A stretch of 25,435 nucleotides of DNA, taken from assembly GCF_018373335.1 (NCBI RefSeq), contig NZ_JAHAHH010000007.1:1-25435 (forward strand), read 5' to 3'. The stretch is from Negativicoccus succinicivorans. Its GTDB lineage: Bacteria > Bacillota > Negativicutes > Veillonellales > Negativicoccaceae. The stretch's first letter is position 1; each line of letters opens with the position of its first letter. Of this stretch, positions 7,726 through 14,324 are shown one piece after another. The notes under the pieces were generated by a model that saw only the letters and a list, made by a program, of their open reading frames with translations, was not told where the DNA came from and did not search any database. Position numbers and translations under genes: made by a program.

Positions 7726-7734
7726 TAATTATCA
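7713..7734 (-). repeat. T-box core, first copy
   Basis: The first of two identical 22-nt antiterminator cores in the leader; TGGT is the tRNA acceptor-end binding bulge. Confidence 0.95.
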
Positions 7735-7916
7735 TTTGATCAACTCATGACGCATTAACGACCGTCACGCCGTTCCCGCCTACTTATTTCAGCGGGAAAG
7801 CTCCGGAAAGAACTTCGGACACCAATTCGTACCGGCTTGCACCATCCGCCGGCTCTCTGTGACTCATTGATAGCGTACTTTTTTCCTTCATTGCCATTGA
7901 CTTGTAAATTTTTCAC

Positions 7917-7945
7917 ATTGTAACAAACGAAATCTTACTTGTCAA
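7917..7945 (-). promoter_or_regulatory. Promoter of the T-box leader
   Basis: Minus strand TTGACA (7940-7945), 17-nt spacer, TACAAT (7917-7922). The -35 box lies inside the last codons of msrB (Phe-Asp-Lys-stop). No terminator is visible between msrB and this leader. Confidence 0.85.
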
Positions 7946-8375
7946 ATGGTTTGGTAAATATTTCTTTATATTTGCCGTAACCCGCTTCATCCAACTGCTC
8001 ATACGGAATAAATCGTAATGCGGCGGAGTTAATACAATACCGCAAACCGGTCTCTGTCGGCCCGTCAGGAAATACATGTCCTAAATGCCCACCGTTGCTG
8101 CGAACTTCCGTACGGGGCATGAACGGGATGCTCGTATCGTGATGTTCGCTGACCGGCGCATCGCCAAGCGTCCGATCAAAACTCGGCCAGCCGCAGCCGG
8201 CGTCAAATTTATCTTCACTCGAAAAAAGCGGCTCCCCGGTGACCACGTCTACGTACAGTCCCGGCGCTTCCTGATCCCAAAATTCATTTTGAAACGGCGG
8301 TTCGGTCGCATTTTCTTGCGTAACACGATACTGCATATCGGTCAGATGCGCCAGTTGGCTCGTCTTTTCTTTCAT
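7935..8375 (-). CDS. msrB: Peptide-methionine (R)-S-oxide reductase MsrB
   Basis: A 146-residue enzyme that reduces methionine-R-sulfoxide in proteins, repairing oxidative damage. The family signatures are complete: GCGWPSF (60-66), RSNGGHLGHVF (92-102) and the catalytic cysteine C114 in RYCINSAALRF. C61 in GCGWPSF may be the resolving cysteine. The two CxxC pairs that bind structural zinc in many MsrB proteins are absent, so this is a zinc-free form. It starts at an ATG that overlaps the cupin stop by four bases, with GGAGGA before it, so the two are co-translated. No MsrA partner is in the window. Confidence 0.96.
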   Translation of the reverse strand: MKEKTSQLAHLTDMQYRVTQENATEPPFQNEFWDQEAPGLYVDVVTGEPLFSSEDKFDAGCGWPSFDRTLGDAPVSEHHDTSIPFMPRTEVRSNGGHLGHVFPDGPTETGLRYCINSAALRFIPYEQLDEAGYGKYKEIFTKPFDK

Positions 8376-8809
8376 GGCTCCTCCAAAAAATCACGAATCG
8401 CGGGATTTTCTTTCATCTTGGTAAGCTCTGCGTGAGTCGGTAATGTGACTTTATCACGCTCCTGGTTAACCAGGCATAAAAAGCCGAGCGCTTCGCCGCG
8501 GTTCGCGCGAAATTGATGCCATTGCCAAGCAGGAATGGTAATCAGATCACCGAATGACACCGCCTGCACTTCATCACCTAACAGCGCCGTGCCTTTGCCC
8601 CTAAAAATCATTACCCAATGCGTGTGTTGATGGTGCTCAAGTGTGGAATATCCGCCCGGTGCCACCTCAAAGTAGCGCCACTGGCAGGGAATATCTTCGG
8701 CACCGTCAAATAATACCTGTCGGGTAACGGAGCGAAATGGACTGTTATCTTCTTTATATACCAATTTGGAAACATCATCCCAACGATAATCGTTATGTTT
8801 ACGAATCAT
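8372..8809 (-). CDS. Cupin-domain protein
   Basis: A 145-residue single-cupin protein. Motif 1 is GGYSTLEHHQHTHWVMIFRGKG, with the His-x-His metal ligands, and motif 2 is FGDLITIPAWQWHQFRA with the last His; a small metal-bound beta barrel is expected. The fold serves many enzymes and sugar or metabolite binders, so no reaction is assigned. The ATG at 8809 is fixed by GGAGG five bases upstream; the open frame extends much further upstream, but that part overlaps the divergent transporter gene and is not coding. Co-translation with msrB suggests a redox or sulfur-related setting, which is inference only. Confidence 0.85.
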   Translation of the reverse strand: MIRKHNDYRWDDVSKLVYKEDNSPFRSVTRQVLFDGAEDIPCQWRYFEVAPGGYSTLEHHQHTHWVMIFRGKGTALLGDEVQAVSFGDLITIPAWQWHQFRANRGEALGFLCLVNQERDKVTLPTHAELTKMKENPAIRDFLEEP

Positions 8810-8825
8810 AGTAACCTCCGTATTC

Positions 8826-8853
8826 ATTATCGCACAGACCTTTCTTTCTGCAA
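8826..8853 (-). promoter_or_regulatory. Possible promoter of cupin-msrB
   Basis: Minus strand TTGCAG (8848-8853), 16-nt spacer, GATAAT (8826-8831). It is a moderate match lying back-to-back with the divergent TSUP promoter. Confidence 0.5.
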
Positions 8854-8868
8854 AATGGAATCCATTCA

Positions 8869-8877
8869 TGCTATAAT
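8869..8877 (+). promoter_or_regulatory. Extended -10 promoter of the TSUP gene
   Basis: TGCTATAAT on the plus strand is a perfect extended -10 element; the -35 region is weak (TGCAAA at 17-nt spacing). Confidence 0.6.
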
Positions 8878-8903
8878 CAAAAAAGAATGAAAGGATGATC
8901 GGA

Positions 8904-9662
8904 TTGGAATTTTTATTGTACCTCGTATTAGGGGCACTCGTAGCGGCATTTGGAACATTGATCGGTGCCGGCGGCGGCATTATATTTGTCCCGCTTTTTT
9001 TATTTATGTTCCCCTGGTCACCGGCAATGATCACCGGCACCTCGCTGGCGATTGTTTTTTGTAATGCGGCCTCAGGTACTGTCGCGTACATGCGGCAAAA
9101 GCGTATTCATTACCAGGCGGCTGTGCTGTTTGCCGTTTGCACCTTGCCCGGTGCGGTTTTGGGTGCGATCCTCACCGATTACTTTTCGGGCGCGTTATTC
9201 AAACTCACCTTCGGTAGCTTTTTAACGCTGCTCTCGCTTTTTATTCTTTGGCAAAATCGTCGTAAAAAAGCGACTCGCGTTGAACACACCGATACTCACT
9301 TTGCGTATTCGAAGCCGCTTGGCTGTGCCATCAGTTTCGTCGTTGGCTTCATCTCCAGCATTTTCGGGATCGGCGGCGGTGTCATTCATGTTCCGGCTAT
9401 GATTTATCTGCTGGGATTTCCGACTCATATTGCAACCGCTACCAGTCATTTTGTCCTGGCGGTTTCCGCTTTATTCGGCGTTACAACGCACGCCATAGCC
9501 GGACATATTCATTGGCCCCTGGCGATTGTCTTCGGTCTGGGCTCGATCGTCGGTGCGCAGATAGGTGCGCGCCTCGCCAAACGTGTCCAAGGCCCCATCA
9601 TTATTAACTTGCTGGCTCTGGCTTTACTCTTGCTGGGCTTGCGGTTAGTATTGTTAGTATAA
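8904..9662 (+). CDS. TSUP-family (TauE/SafE) membrane transporter
   Basis: A membrane protein of about 252 residues with roughly eight hydrophobic segments in two halves. Each half carries the family glycine-rich motif: GTLIGAGGGIIFVPL near the N-terminus and SSIFGIGGGVIHVPAM in the second half. The family exports or imports sulfite, sulfoacetate, taurine-derived or other organic anions; the substrate here is unknown. The start is probably TTG at 8904: AAAGG stands nine bases before it, exactly the spacing used by the next gene, while the ATG at 8895 directly abuts that AAAGG and would have no usable spacing. The M18 peptidase gene follows 33 nt later. Confidence 0.87.
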   Translation: MEFLLYLVLGALVAAFGTLIGAGGGIIFVPLFLFMFPWSPAMITGTSLAIVFCNAASGTVAYMRQKRIHYQAAVLFAVCTLPGAVLGAILTDYFSGALFKLTFGSFLTLLSLFILWQNRRKKATRVEHTDTHFAYSKPLGCAISFVVGFISSIFGIGGGVIHVPAMIYLLGFPTHIATATSHFVLAVSALFGVTTHAIAGHIHWPLAIVFGLGSIVGAQIGARLAKRVQGPIIINLLALALLLLGLRLVLLV

Positions 9663-9695
9663 TGATATAAATCTTTACGAGAAAGGATGTAAGCA

Positions 9696-11066
9696 ATGGA
9701 AACTTATTCACGTAAAACTCCGGTTTGGAATCGATTCAACAAAACACAACAAAAAGAATGCCATAAATATGCGGAGGAATACAAGAACTTTTTGAATGCG
9801 GCGCGCACGGAACGCCTGGCCAACAAAGAAATTATTCGTCAGGCAAAAGCGGCAGGGTACCGACCGCTGTCTTCTTTCAGCGAATTGCACGCGGGCGACA
9901 AAGTGTACTTGGATCACAAGGGCAAAGCTGTCATCATGGCGGTTATCGGCCGCGACGACATGCGTCAAGGTCTGAAATTGGTCGGCTCTCATATCGACTC
10001 GCCTCGCCTCGATTTAAAGGCGAACCCGCTCGATGAAAAAGACGGCTTGGTATTTCTCCGCACGCATTACTACGGCGGCATCAAAAAATATCAATGGGTC
10101 TGCATGCCGCTTGCTCTCGTCGGTGTGATCGCTAAAACCGACGGCAGTCTGGTCAACGTGGAGATGGGTCTGGATGCGGCGGATCCGGTATTGTACATCA
10201 CCGATATTTTGCCGCACTTGGGACAGACACAGGCGCAGAAAAAGCTCAACGAAGCCATTACCGGCGAAATGTTGTTACCGGTAATCGGCGGTCACGGTGA
10301 AGGCAAGAAATCCGCCAAGGAAATGGTGCTGAAAATTTTTGGCGACAAATACGGCATTACGGAAGAAGATTTTGCCAGTGCGGAGCTGGAGGTTATTCCG
10401 GCACAGGGTGCACGCGACGTCGGCATCGATCGCGCGTTTGTCATGGCGCATGGTCAGGACGATCGCGTCTGCTCCTATGGCAATCTCGCCGCCATTCTCG
10501 CCGCGAAACCGAGCACCAAAACGCAAGTCGCGTTATTTACCGATAAAGAAGAAATAGGTTCATACGGCAACACGGGTGTCAACTCTTCCTACGTCACCGA
10601 CTTCATTATGGATCTGTTGGAATTGCAAGGTGACGGCAGCCATCGCGCCTTGCGCGATACATTGCGACATACGGAAATTCTTTCCGCCGATGTCACCGCA
10701 TCTTTCGATCCCACTTTTGCCGATACAATGGAGAAAAACAATTCTTCATTGACGGGCTTCGGAATTGTTTTAACGAAGTATACCGGCGCGCGCGGTAAGT
10801 CTGGCAGCAATGATGCCAATGCGGAATTTCTCGGCAAAGTTCGTGGCATTTTCAATGAAAATAATGTGCCGTGGCAGATTGGTGAGCTCGGTAAAGTCGA
10901 TCAAGGCGGCGGTGGCACCATCGCTTTGTACCTGGCGGCCTGGGGTTGCGAAGTAGTCGATTGCGGCGTGACAATGCTCAGCATGCATGCACCGCTGGAA
11001 CTTGTTGAAAAAACGGATGCCTATTGCGCTTACCTTGCGTATAAAGCATTCTTTGAGAGCCACTGA
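9696..11066 (+). CDS. M18-family aminopeptidase
   Basis: A 456-residue protein of the M18 (aspartyl aminopeptidase-like) metallopeptidase family, which forms large cytosolic tetrahedral complexes and removes N-terminal residues from peptides. The di-metal site motifs are visible: GSHIDSPRLDLK (H99, D101), AHGQDDRVCSYGNL (about 250-263), the catalytic TDKEEIGSYGNTGVNS (about 282-297), SADVTASFDPTF (about 330) and a C-terminal MLSMHAPLEL with the last His ligand. AAAGGATG precedes the ATG at good spacing. It probably shares the TSUP promoter, since the 33-nt gap contains no terminator, and it ends at a strong bidirectional terminator. The preferred residue cannot be predicted. Confidence 0.95.
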   Translation: METYSRKTPVWNRFNKTQQKECHKYAEEYKNFLNAARTERLANKEIIRQAKAAGYRPLSSFSELHAGDKVYLDHKGKAVIMAVIGRDDMRQGLKLVGSHIDSPRLDLKANPLDEKDGLVFLRTHYYGGIKKYQWVCMPLALVGVIAKTDGSLVNVEMGLDAADPVLYITDILPHLGQTQAQKKLNEAITGEMLLPVIGGHGEGKKSAKEMVLKIFGDKYGITEEDFASAELEVIPAQGARDVGIDRAFVMAHGQDDRVCSYGNLAAILAAKPSTKTQVALFTDKEEIGSYGNTGVNSSYVTDFIMDLLELQGDGSHRALRDTLRHTEILSADVTASFDPTFADTMEKNNSSLTGFGIVLTKYTGARGKSGSNDANAEFLGKVRGIFNENNVPWQIGELGKVDQGGGGTIALYLAAWGCEVVDCGVTMLSMHAPLELVEKTDAYCAYLAYKAFFESH

Positions 11067-11077
11067 ATAAAATAAAA

Positions 11078-11104
11078 AAGAACCTCCGCGGAGGTTCTTT
11101 TTTT
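11078..11104. terminator. Bidirectional terminator between M18 peptidase and cysK
   Basis: A perfect inverted repeat (AAGAACCTCCG / CGGAGGTTCTT) is flanked by A and T runs. It lies between two convergent genes and serves both. Confidence 0.93.
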
Positions 11105-11111
11105 ATGGCAA

Positions 11112-12050
11112 TTATTTGTCGGCTGCACCGAAAATACCGAGTGAAAGATACCGTTCACCCGTATCCGGCAATAAAGCAACAATACGCTTGCCGGCAAATT
11201 CCGAGCGCTGCGCCAAGGCCGTTGCTGCCGCCAATGCGGCACCGGAAGATACCCCGACTAAAATTCCTTCTTCACGCGCCAGTGCTTGCGTGGCCGCAAT
11301 CGCGTCTTCATTCGTTACCGTGAGCACTTCATCATACACGGCTTGGTCCAAAACTTTCGGGATAAAGTTGGCGCCGATGCCCTGAATTTTGTGACTGCCG
11401 GCTTTGCCTTCCGTGAGCAACGGAGAAGTCGACGGTTCCACCGCAAAAATTTTCACATCGGCATCCTTTTCTTTCAGAAAGCGTCCGACGCCTGTCACCG
11501 TGCCACCCGTACCGACACCGGCAACAAAAGCACCGACATGGCCGTCGGTATCTTCCCAGATTTCTCGAGCGGTAGTCGCTTCATGCATCGCCGGATTCGC
11601 CGCATTTTCAAATTGTTGTGGAATAAATACATTTCCCAATTCTTTTTTAAGCTCATTGGCTTTATCCACCGTTCCCTGCATTCCCTGCGCGCCCGGCGTC
11701 AATACGATCTCAGCGCCGTACGCTTGGGCCAGTTGACGACGCTCAATACTCATCGTTTCCGGCATAACCAAAATCACACGATAACCTTTGACGGCGCCGG
11801 CGAAGGCTAAACCGACTCCCGTATTGCCGCTCGTAGGTTCCACAATGGTCATCCCCGGGACAAGCGAACCGTCTTTTTCCGCTTCGTCAATCATCGCCAA
11901 CGCCACGCGGTCTTTTACCGACCCTGCCGGATTTTGTCGTTCCAATTTTACGACAATCTGCGCCGCAAGATTACGTTTAGCTGACCATTTTTTCAATTCT
12001 ACCAAAGGAGTTTTTCCGACAAGATCTAAAATCGATCTAGCAATTTTCAT
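11112..12050 (-). CDS. cysK: Cysteine synthase (O-acetylserine sulfhydrylase)
   Basis: A 312-residue PLP enzyme that makes L-cysteine from O-acetylserine and sulfide. The PLP lysine is K46 in NPAGSVKDR, the substrate loop is TSGNTG (74-79), and the glycine-rich phosphate loop GVGTGGTVTGVGRF and C-terminal GVSSGAA are present. Length and motifs fit CysK rather than cystathionine beta-synthase. GAGG stands 7 nt before the ATG. It is 42 nt downstream of the C39-like gene with no terminator between, so it is probably the last gene of the VOC-tcdA-ppiB operon; a TACAAT in the gap could give an extra promoter but lacks a good -35. Confidence 0.95.
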   Translation of the reverse strand: MKIARSILDLVGKTPLVELKKWSAKRNLAAQIVVKLERQNPAGSVKDRVALAMIDEAEKDGSLVPGMTIVEPTSGNTGVGLAFAGAVKGYRVILVMPETMSIERRQLAQAYGAEIVLTPGAQGMQGTVDKANELKKELGNVFIPQQFENAANPAMHEATTAREIWEDTDGHVGAFVAGVGTGGTVTGVGRFLKEKDADVKIFAVEPSTSPLLTEGKAGSHKIQGIGANFIPKVLDQAVYDEVLTVTNEDAIAATQALAREEGILVGVSSGAALAAATALAQRSEFAGKRIVALLPDTGERYLSLGIFGAADK

Positions 12051-12092
12051 TCTAAAACCTCTTCCTATCTATGTCATTGTACAGATAATGTA

Positions 12093-12716
12093 CTATTCTG
12101 TTTTTTGTAAATACACAAAGCCTCCGCCCAGCATAGTTTCTTTTGCCCATTCCGCCGGCGCAAACCTTTTTTTGATGCCTTCATCATAAACATCGGCAAT
12201 AGCGGGCGACTGATCGGTATCCAAACGCACGATAGGTACCCAATGCCACGAATCAATCGTCTCTTGGTTACCGCGATGGCGGTTCAAAAACGCAACCGGC
12301 GAATCACAATCCAAGCCTGCCTTGATAAAATTCAATACTTCTTCGCTTGAAGGACGAAAACGAGGGACTACCGACACCGTGAGCATCCGGGCATGATAAT
12401 TTTGCATTCCCGCTTCCTGAAAAAACATTTCCAGGCCGTCACGCAACCAGCGTGTTTTGAAAAGTCCGCCTTGGCGCGGTGTCACATAATCCCAAATCCG
12501 ATTCATTTGCGTTAACACCGCATTCGTAGTATGCAAATCCTTCCAAATGCCATCCCGATGCAGACAATACGCCGCTAAATACGTCGCGGTGGTCGGGCCA
12601 CAGCCGGCGCGTCGGCGCCATTCATCCTTATACCAATCTTGTGAATACCCGTACCAAACCCGACCATTGATTTTAAAATCGAGCTGGTCGGGTTTTTGTA
12701 ACGAATATATTGACAT
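12093..12716 (-). CDS. Unrecognised protein with C39-like cysteine-peptidase features
   Basis: A 207-residue protein I do not recognise by name. It has an apparent papain-like triad: C39 in RRRAGCGPTTATYLAAY at the head of a helix, H158 in DSWHWVPIV and D175 in IADVYDEG. This is the order and context of C39-like (peptidase_C39_2) proteins. No signal peptide or membrane segment is visible, so it should be cytosolic. GAAGG stands 7 nt before the ATG. It sits 16 nt after ppiB (a prolyl isomerase) and 42 nt before cysK. A peptidase, transglutaminase-like or inactive peptide-binding role are all possible. Confidence 0.72.
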   Translation of the reverse strand: MSIYSLQKPDQLDFKINGRVWYGYSQDWYKDEWRRRAGCGPTTATYLAAYCLHRDGIWKDLHTTNAVLTQMNRIWDYVTPRQGGLFKTRWLRDGLEMFFQEAGMQNYHARMLTVSVVPRFRPSSEEVLNFIKAGLDCDSPVAFLNRHRGNQETIDSWHWVPIVRLDTDQSPAIADVYDEGIKKRFAPAEWAKETMLGGGFVYLQKTE

Positions 12717-12732
12717 CTGTTTTCCTTCTTAC

Positions 12733-13164
12733 TTACTCTTCCACGATTCGGATCGATTCCATCCGGTCGCCTTGTAAAATTGAATCTACAGTATCCATAC
12801 CGTCCGTTACCTGACCAAACACGGTGTGTACGCCGTTCAAGTGCGGCTGCGGTTCAAAGCAAATGAAAAATTGGCTGCCGCCCGTATCTTTGCCGCGATG
12901 CGCCATCGATACGGCCCCGCGCGTATGCGTATGGGGGTTATTTTCGGTTTCGCAAGGAATGGTGTAGCCCGGGCCGCCGGTACCGTTACCATTCGGACAC
13001 CCCGTCTGGGCGACGAAACCCGGGATCACACGATGAAAAATCAAGCCGTCATAAAATCCTTCGCCGGCCAGTTTCGCGAAGTTTTTCACCGTGCCCGGTG
13101 CTTCTTTCGGGAATAATTCAATCGTAATTTCCGCTTTATTTTCAAGAGTAATAATCGCTTTCAT
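12733..13164 (-). CDS. ppiB: Cyclophilin-type peptidyl-prolyl cis-trans isomerase
   Basis: A 143-residue compact cyclophilin that interconverts cis and trans Xaa-Pro bonds. Active-site residues are present: FHRVIPGFVAQTG (H44, R45, F50, Q53), GSQFFICF (about 95-102) and LNGVHTVFGQV with the conserved His. There is no signal peptide, so it is cytosolic. The ATG overlaps the tcdA stop by four bases, showing translational coupling, and the C39-like gene follows 16 nt later. Confidence 0.95.
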   Translation of the reverse strand: MKAIITLENKAEITIELFPKEAPGTVKNFAKLAGEGFYDGLIFHRVIPGFVAQTGCPNGNGTGGPGYTIPCETENNPHTHTRGAVSMAHRGKDTGGSQFFICFEPQPHLNGVHTVFGQVTDGMDTVDSILQGDRMESIRIVEE

Positions 13165-13874
13165 AGTAACTCCTCTTCTTTCTGTGCAATGGCACGAATC
13201 ACGAGCCCCGCCAGTATCATTCCGCCCACCGGCGGTACAAAGGAAACGGAGCCCGGAACCTCTTCCGCTCCTTCGGGATACTGCGGCGCAATCGGTTTCT
13301 CTTTAGAATATACGCAGGTCAATTTTGCGACGCCTGCCTGTTTTAATTCTCGACGCATCACGCGCGCCAGGTGGCACACGGAGGTGGCATAAATATCCGC
13401 CACTTCAATTTGCTCGGGATGTAATTTATTACCTAAGCCCATCGCCGCAACGATAGGTATATGTAATGCTTGCGCTTCGCGGGCAAGGCCCACTTTCGCC
13501 GTCACTGTATCGATCGCATCGATTACATAATCAACATGCAATGTTGCCAGATACGATTTTTCCCGAGGTAAATAAAATTCTTCACGCACTTCCACTTGGC
13601 ACGCCGGATTAATATCTGCGATGCGTTCCGCCATCACCTGCGCTTTTGATTTCCCCAGTGTCGACACTAAAGCCGGTAATTGTCGGTTGCGATTGCTGGC
13701 CGTAACGCGGTCGGGATCAATCAGCACCAGACGACCGATGCCGGCACGCGCCAGTGCTTCCACCGCATATGAACCGACACCCCCGATGCCGAACACGGCC
13801 ACTGCGGCACGCGACAAACGATCGACGCCTTCCGTCCCCAGTAAGTATGAAGTGCGTTGTGTAAATTCGTCCAT
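13161..13874 (-). CDS. tcdA: tRNA threonylcarbamoyladenosine dehydratase (TcdA/CsdL, E1-like)
   Basis: A 237-residue ThiF/E1-like enzyme that uses ATP to convert t6A37 of ANN-decoding tRNAs to cyclic ct6A. It has the adenylate-binding VFGIGGVGSYAVEALARAG (about 28-46), LIDPDRVTASNRNRQ with the conserved Asp and the Asn/Arg pair, a central VIDAIDTV, and the C-terminal SVSFVPPVGGMILA typical of the TcdA group. No catalytic-thiol pair for ubiquitin-like transfer is seen. The ATG at 13874 shares its A with the stop codon of the VOC gene (TGATG); ten more upstream codons in frame would overlap that gene and lack a ribosome binding site. Confidence 0.93.
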   Translation of the reverse strand: MDEFTQRTSYLLGTEGVDRLSRAAVAVFGIGGVGSYAVEALARAGIGRLVLIDPDRVTASNRNRQLPALVSTLGKSKAQVMAERIADINPACQVEVREEFYLPREKSYLATLHVDYVIDAIDTVTAKVGLAREAQALHIPIVAAMGLGNKLHPEQIEVADIYATSVCHLARVMRRELKQAGVAKLTCVYSKEKPIAPQYPEGAEEVPGSVSFVPPVGGMILAGLVIRAIAQKEEELL

Positions 13875-14245
13875 CAGTCTTTCGCCGGCACGATTTCCAG
13901 CCAATAGTGGTCCGGATCTTCGATAAAATAAATACCCATTTGAGGATTCTCATAACAGATACAGCCCATCTCTTTATGCTTGGCATGAGCGGCTTCATAT
14001 TCTTCCGTCACGAACGCCAAATGGAATTCGTTGTCACCCAAATTATACGGTTCTTTCCTGTCACGCAACCAGGTGAGCTCCAGCTTATGGTCCGTCTGAT
14101 AATCTCCCAAATAGACGATGATAAAGCTGTCATCCTCCGCTGTTTTACGGCGAACTTCGGTAAGTCCCAGCGCTTCTTCATAAAAGGCAAGACTTTTTTC
14201 CAAATCCAAAACATTTAAGTTATTATGGTCAAATCGAAAGGACAT
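13874..14245 (-). CDS. VOC-superfamily enzyme, lactoylglutathione lyase (GloA)-like
   Basis: A 123-residue glyoxalase-fold protein with two beta-alpha-beta-beta-beta modules. Four metal ligands typical of glyoxalase I are in place: H7 (FDHNNLNV), E56 (KLELTW), H75 (NEFHLAFV) and E117 (YWLEIVP). Members convert the methylglyoxal-thiol hemithioacetal to S-lactoylglutathione or act on related substrates. Whether this organism has glutathione is unknown. Two close ATGs exist; the second (14245) has GGAG at 8 nt, while the first (14251) would leave only 2 nt. It is the first gene of the VOC-tcdA-ppiB-C39-like-cysK run. Confidence 0.88.
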   Translation of the reverse strand: MSFRFDHNNLNVLDLEKSLAFYEEALGLTEVRRKTAEDDSFIIVYLGDYQTDHKLELTWLRDRKEPYNLGDNEFHLAFVTEEYEAAHAKHKEMGCICYENPQMGIYFIEDPDHYWLEIVPAKD

Positions 14246-14295
14246 CGACATCGCTCCTTTACTGAAATTCTTATTCGAACATTTTCGATATGTTT

Positions 14296-14324
14296 ATTGT
14301 AACAAAATTTCTTATACTCTGCAA
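14296..14324 (-). promoter_or_regulatory. Promoter of the VOC-tcdA-ppiB operon
   Basis: Minus strand TTGCAG (14319-14324), 17-nt spacer, TACAAT (14296-14301), with a TG one base before the -10 (extended). The -35 box starts right after the sbcC stop codon, with no terminator between. Confidence 0.75.

Larger units (their letters stand above)
7616..7909 (-). promoter_or_regulatory. T-box riboswitch with duplicated antiterminator, probably sensing tRNA-Phe
   Basis: The roughly 295-nt leader of the binding-protein gene reads, on the minus strand, as a T-box. Stem I has the AGTA/GAA loop-E pair (7876-7879 and 7814-7816), an AGAGAG bulge and the distal GGATGGTGCAA loop inside CCGGC/GCCGG. Stem III is TTCCCGC/GCGGGAA (7773-7798). 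Two identical 22-nt antiterminator cores follow, at 7713-7734 and 7656-7677, each containing GGGTGGTACCGCG and each followed by its own terminator. The specifier in the GAA-N-codon arrangement is TTC (7810-7812, Phe). The variable base in TGGT fits a tRNA with discriminator A, as in tRNA-Phe, and not the G73 of bacterial tRNA-Trp. Uncharged tRNA would permit read-through. Confidence 0.9.

Noticed and set aside
7791..7800. Reading the T-box specifier as TGG (Trp) from the nearby GAATTGG
   Set aside because: That GAA lies too close to the distal loop and leaves no helix above it. The TTC reading fits the loop-E geometry, and the TGGT core does not match the G73 of tRNA-Trp. Trp remains a minor alternative.
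8810..9091. Long N-terminal extension of the cupin frame
   Set aside because: It overlaps the divergent TSUP gene and both promoters. The ATG at 8809 has a perfect ribosome binding site and the cupin domain starts there.
12060..12092. Possible separate promoter and CATT-AATG inverted repeat before cysK
   Set aside because: TACAAT is present but no -35 box fits at 16-18 nt, and the repeat is short and imperfect. Operon read-through from ppiB is a simpler explanation.
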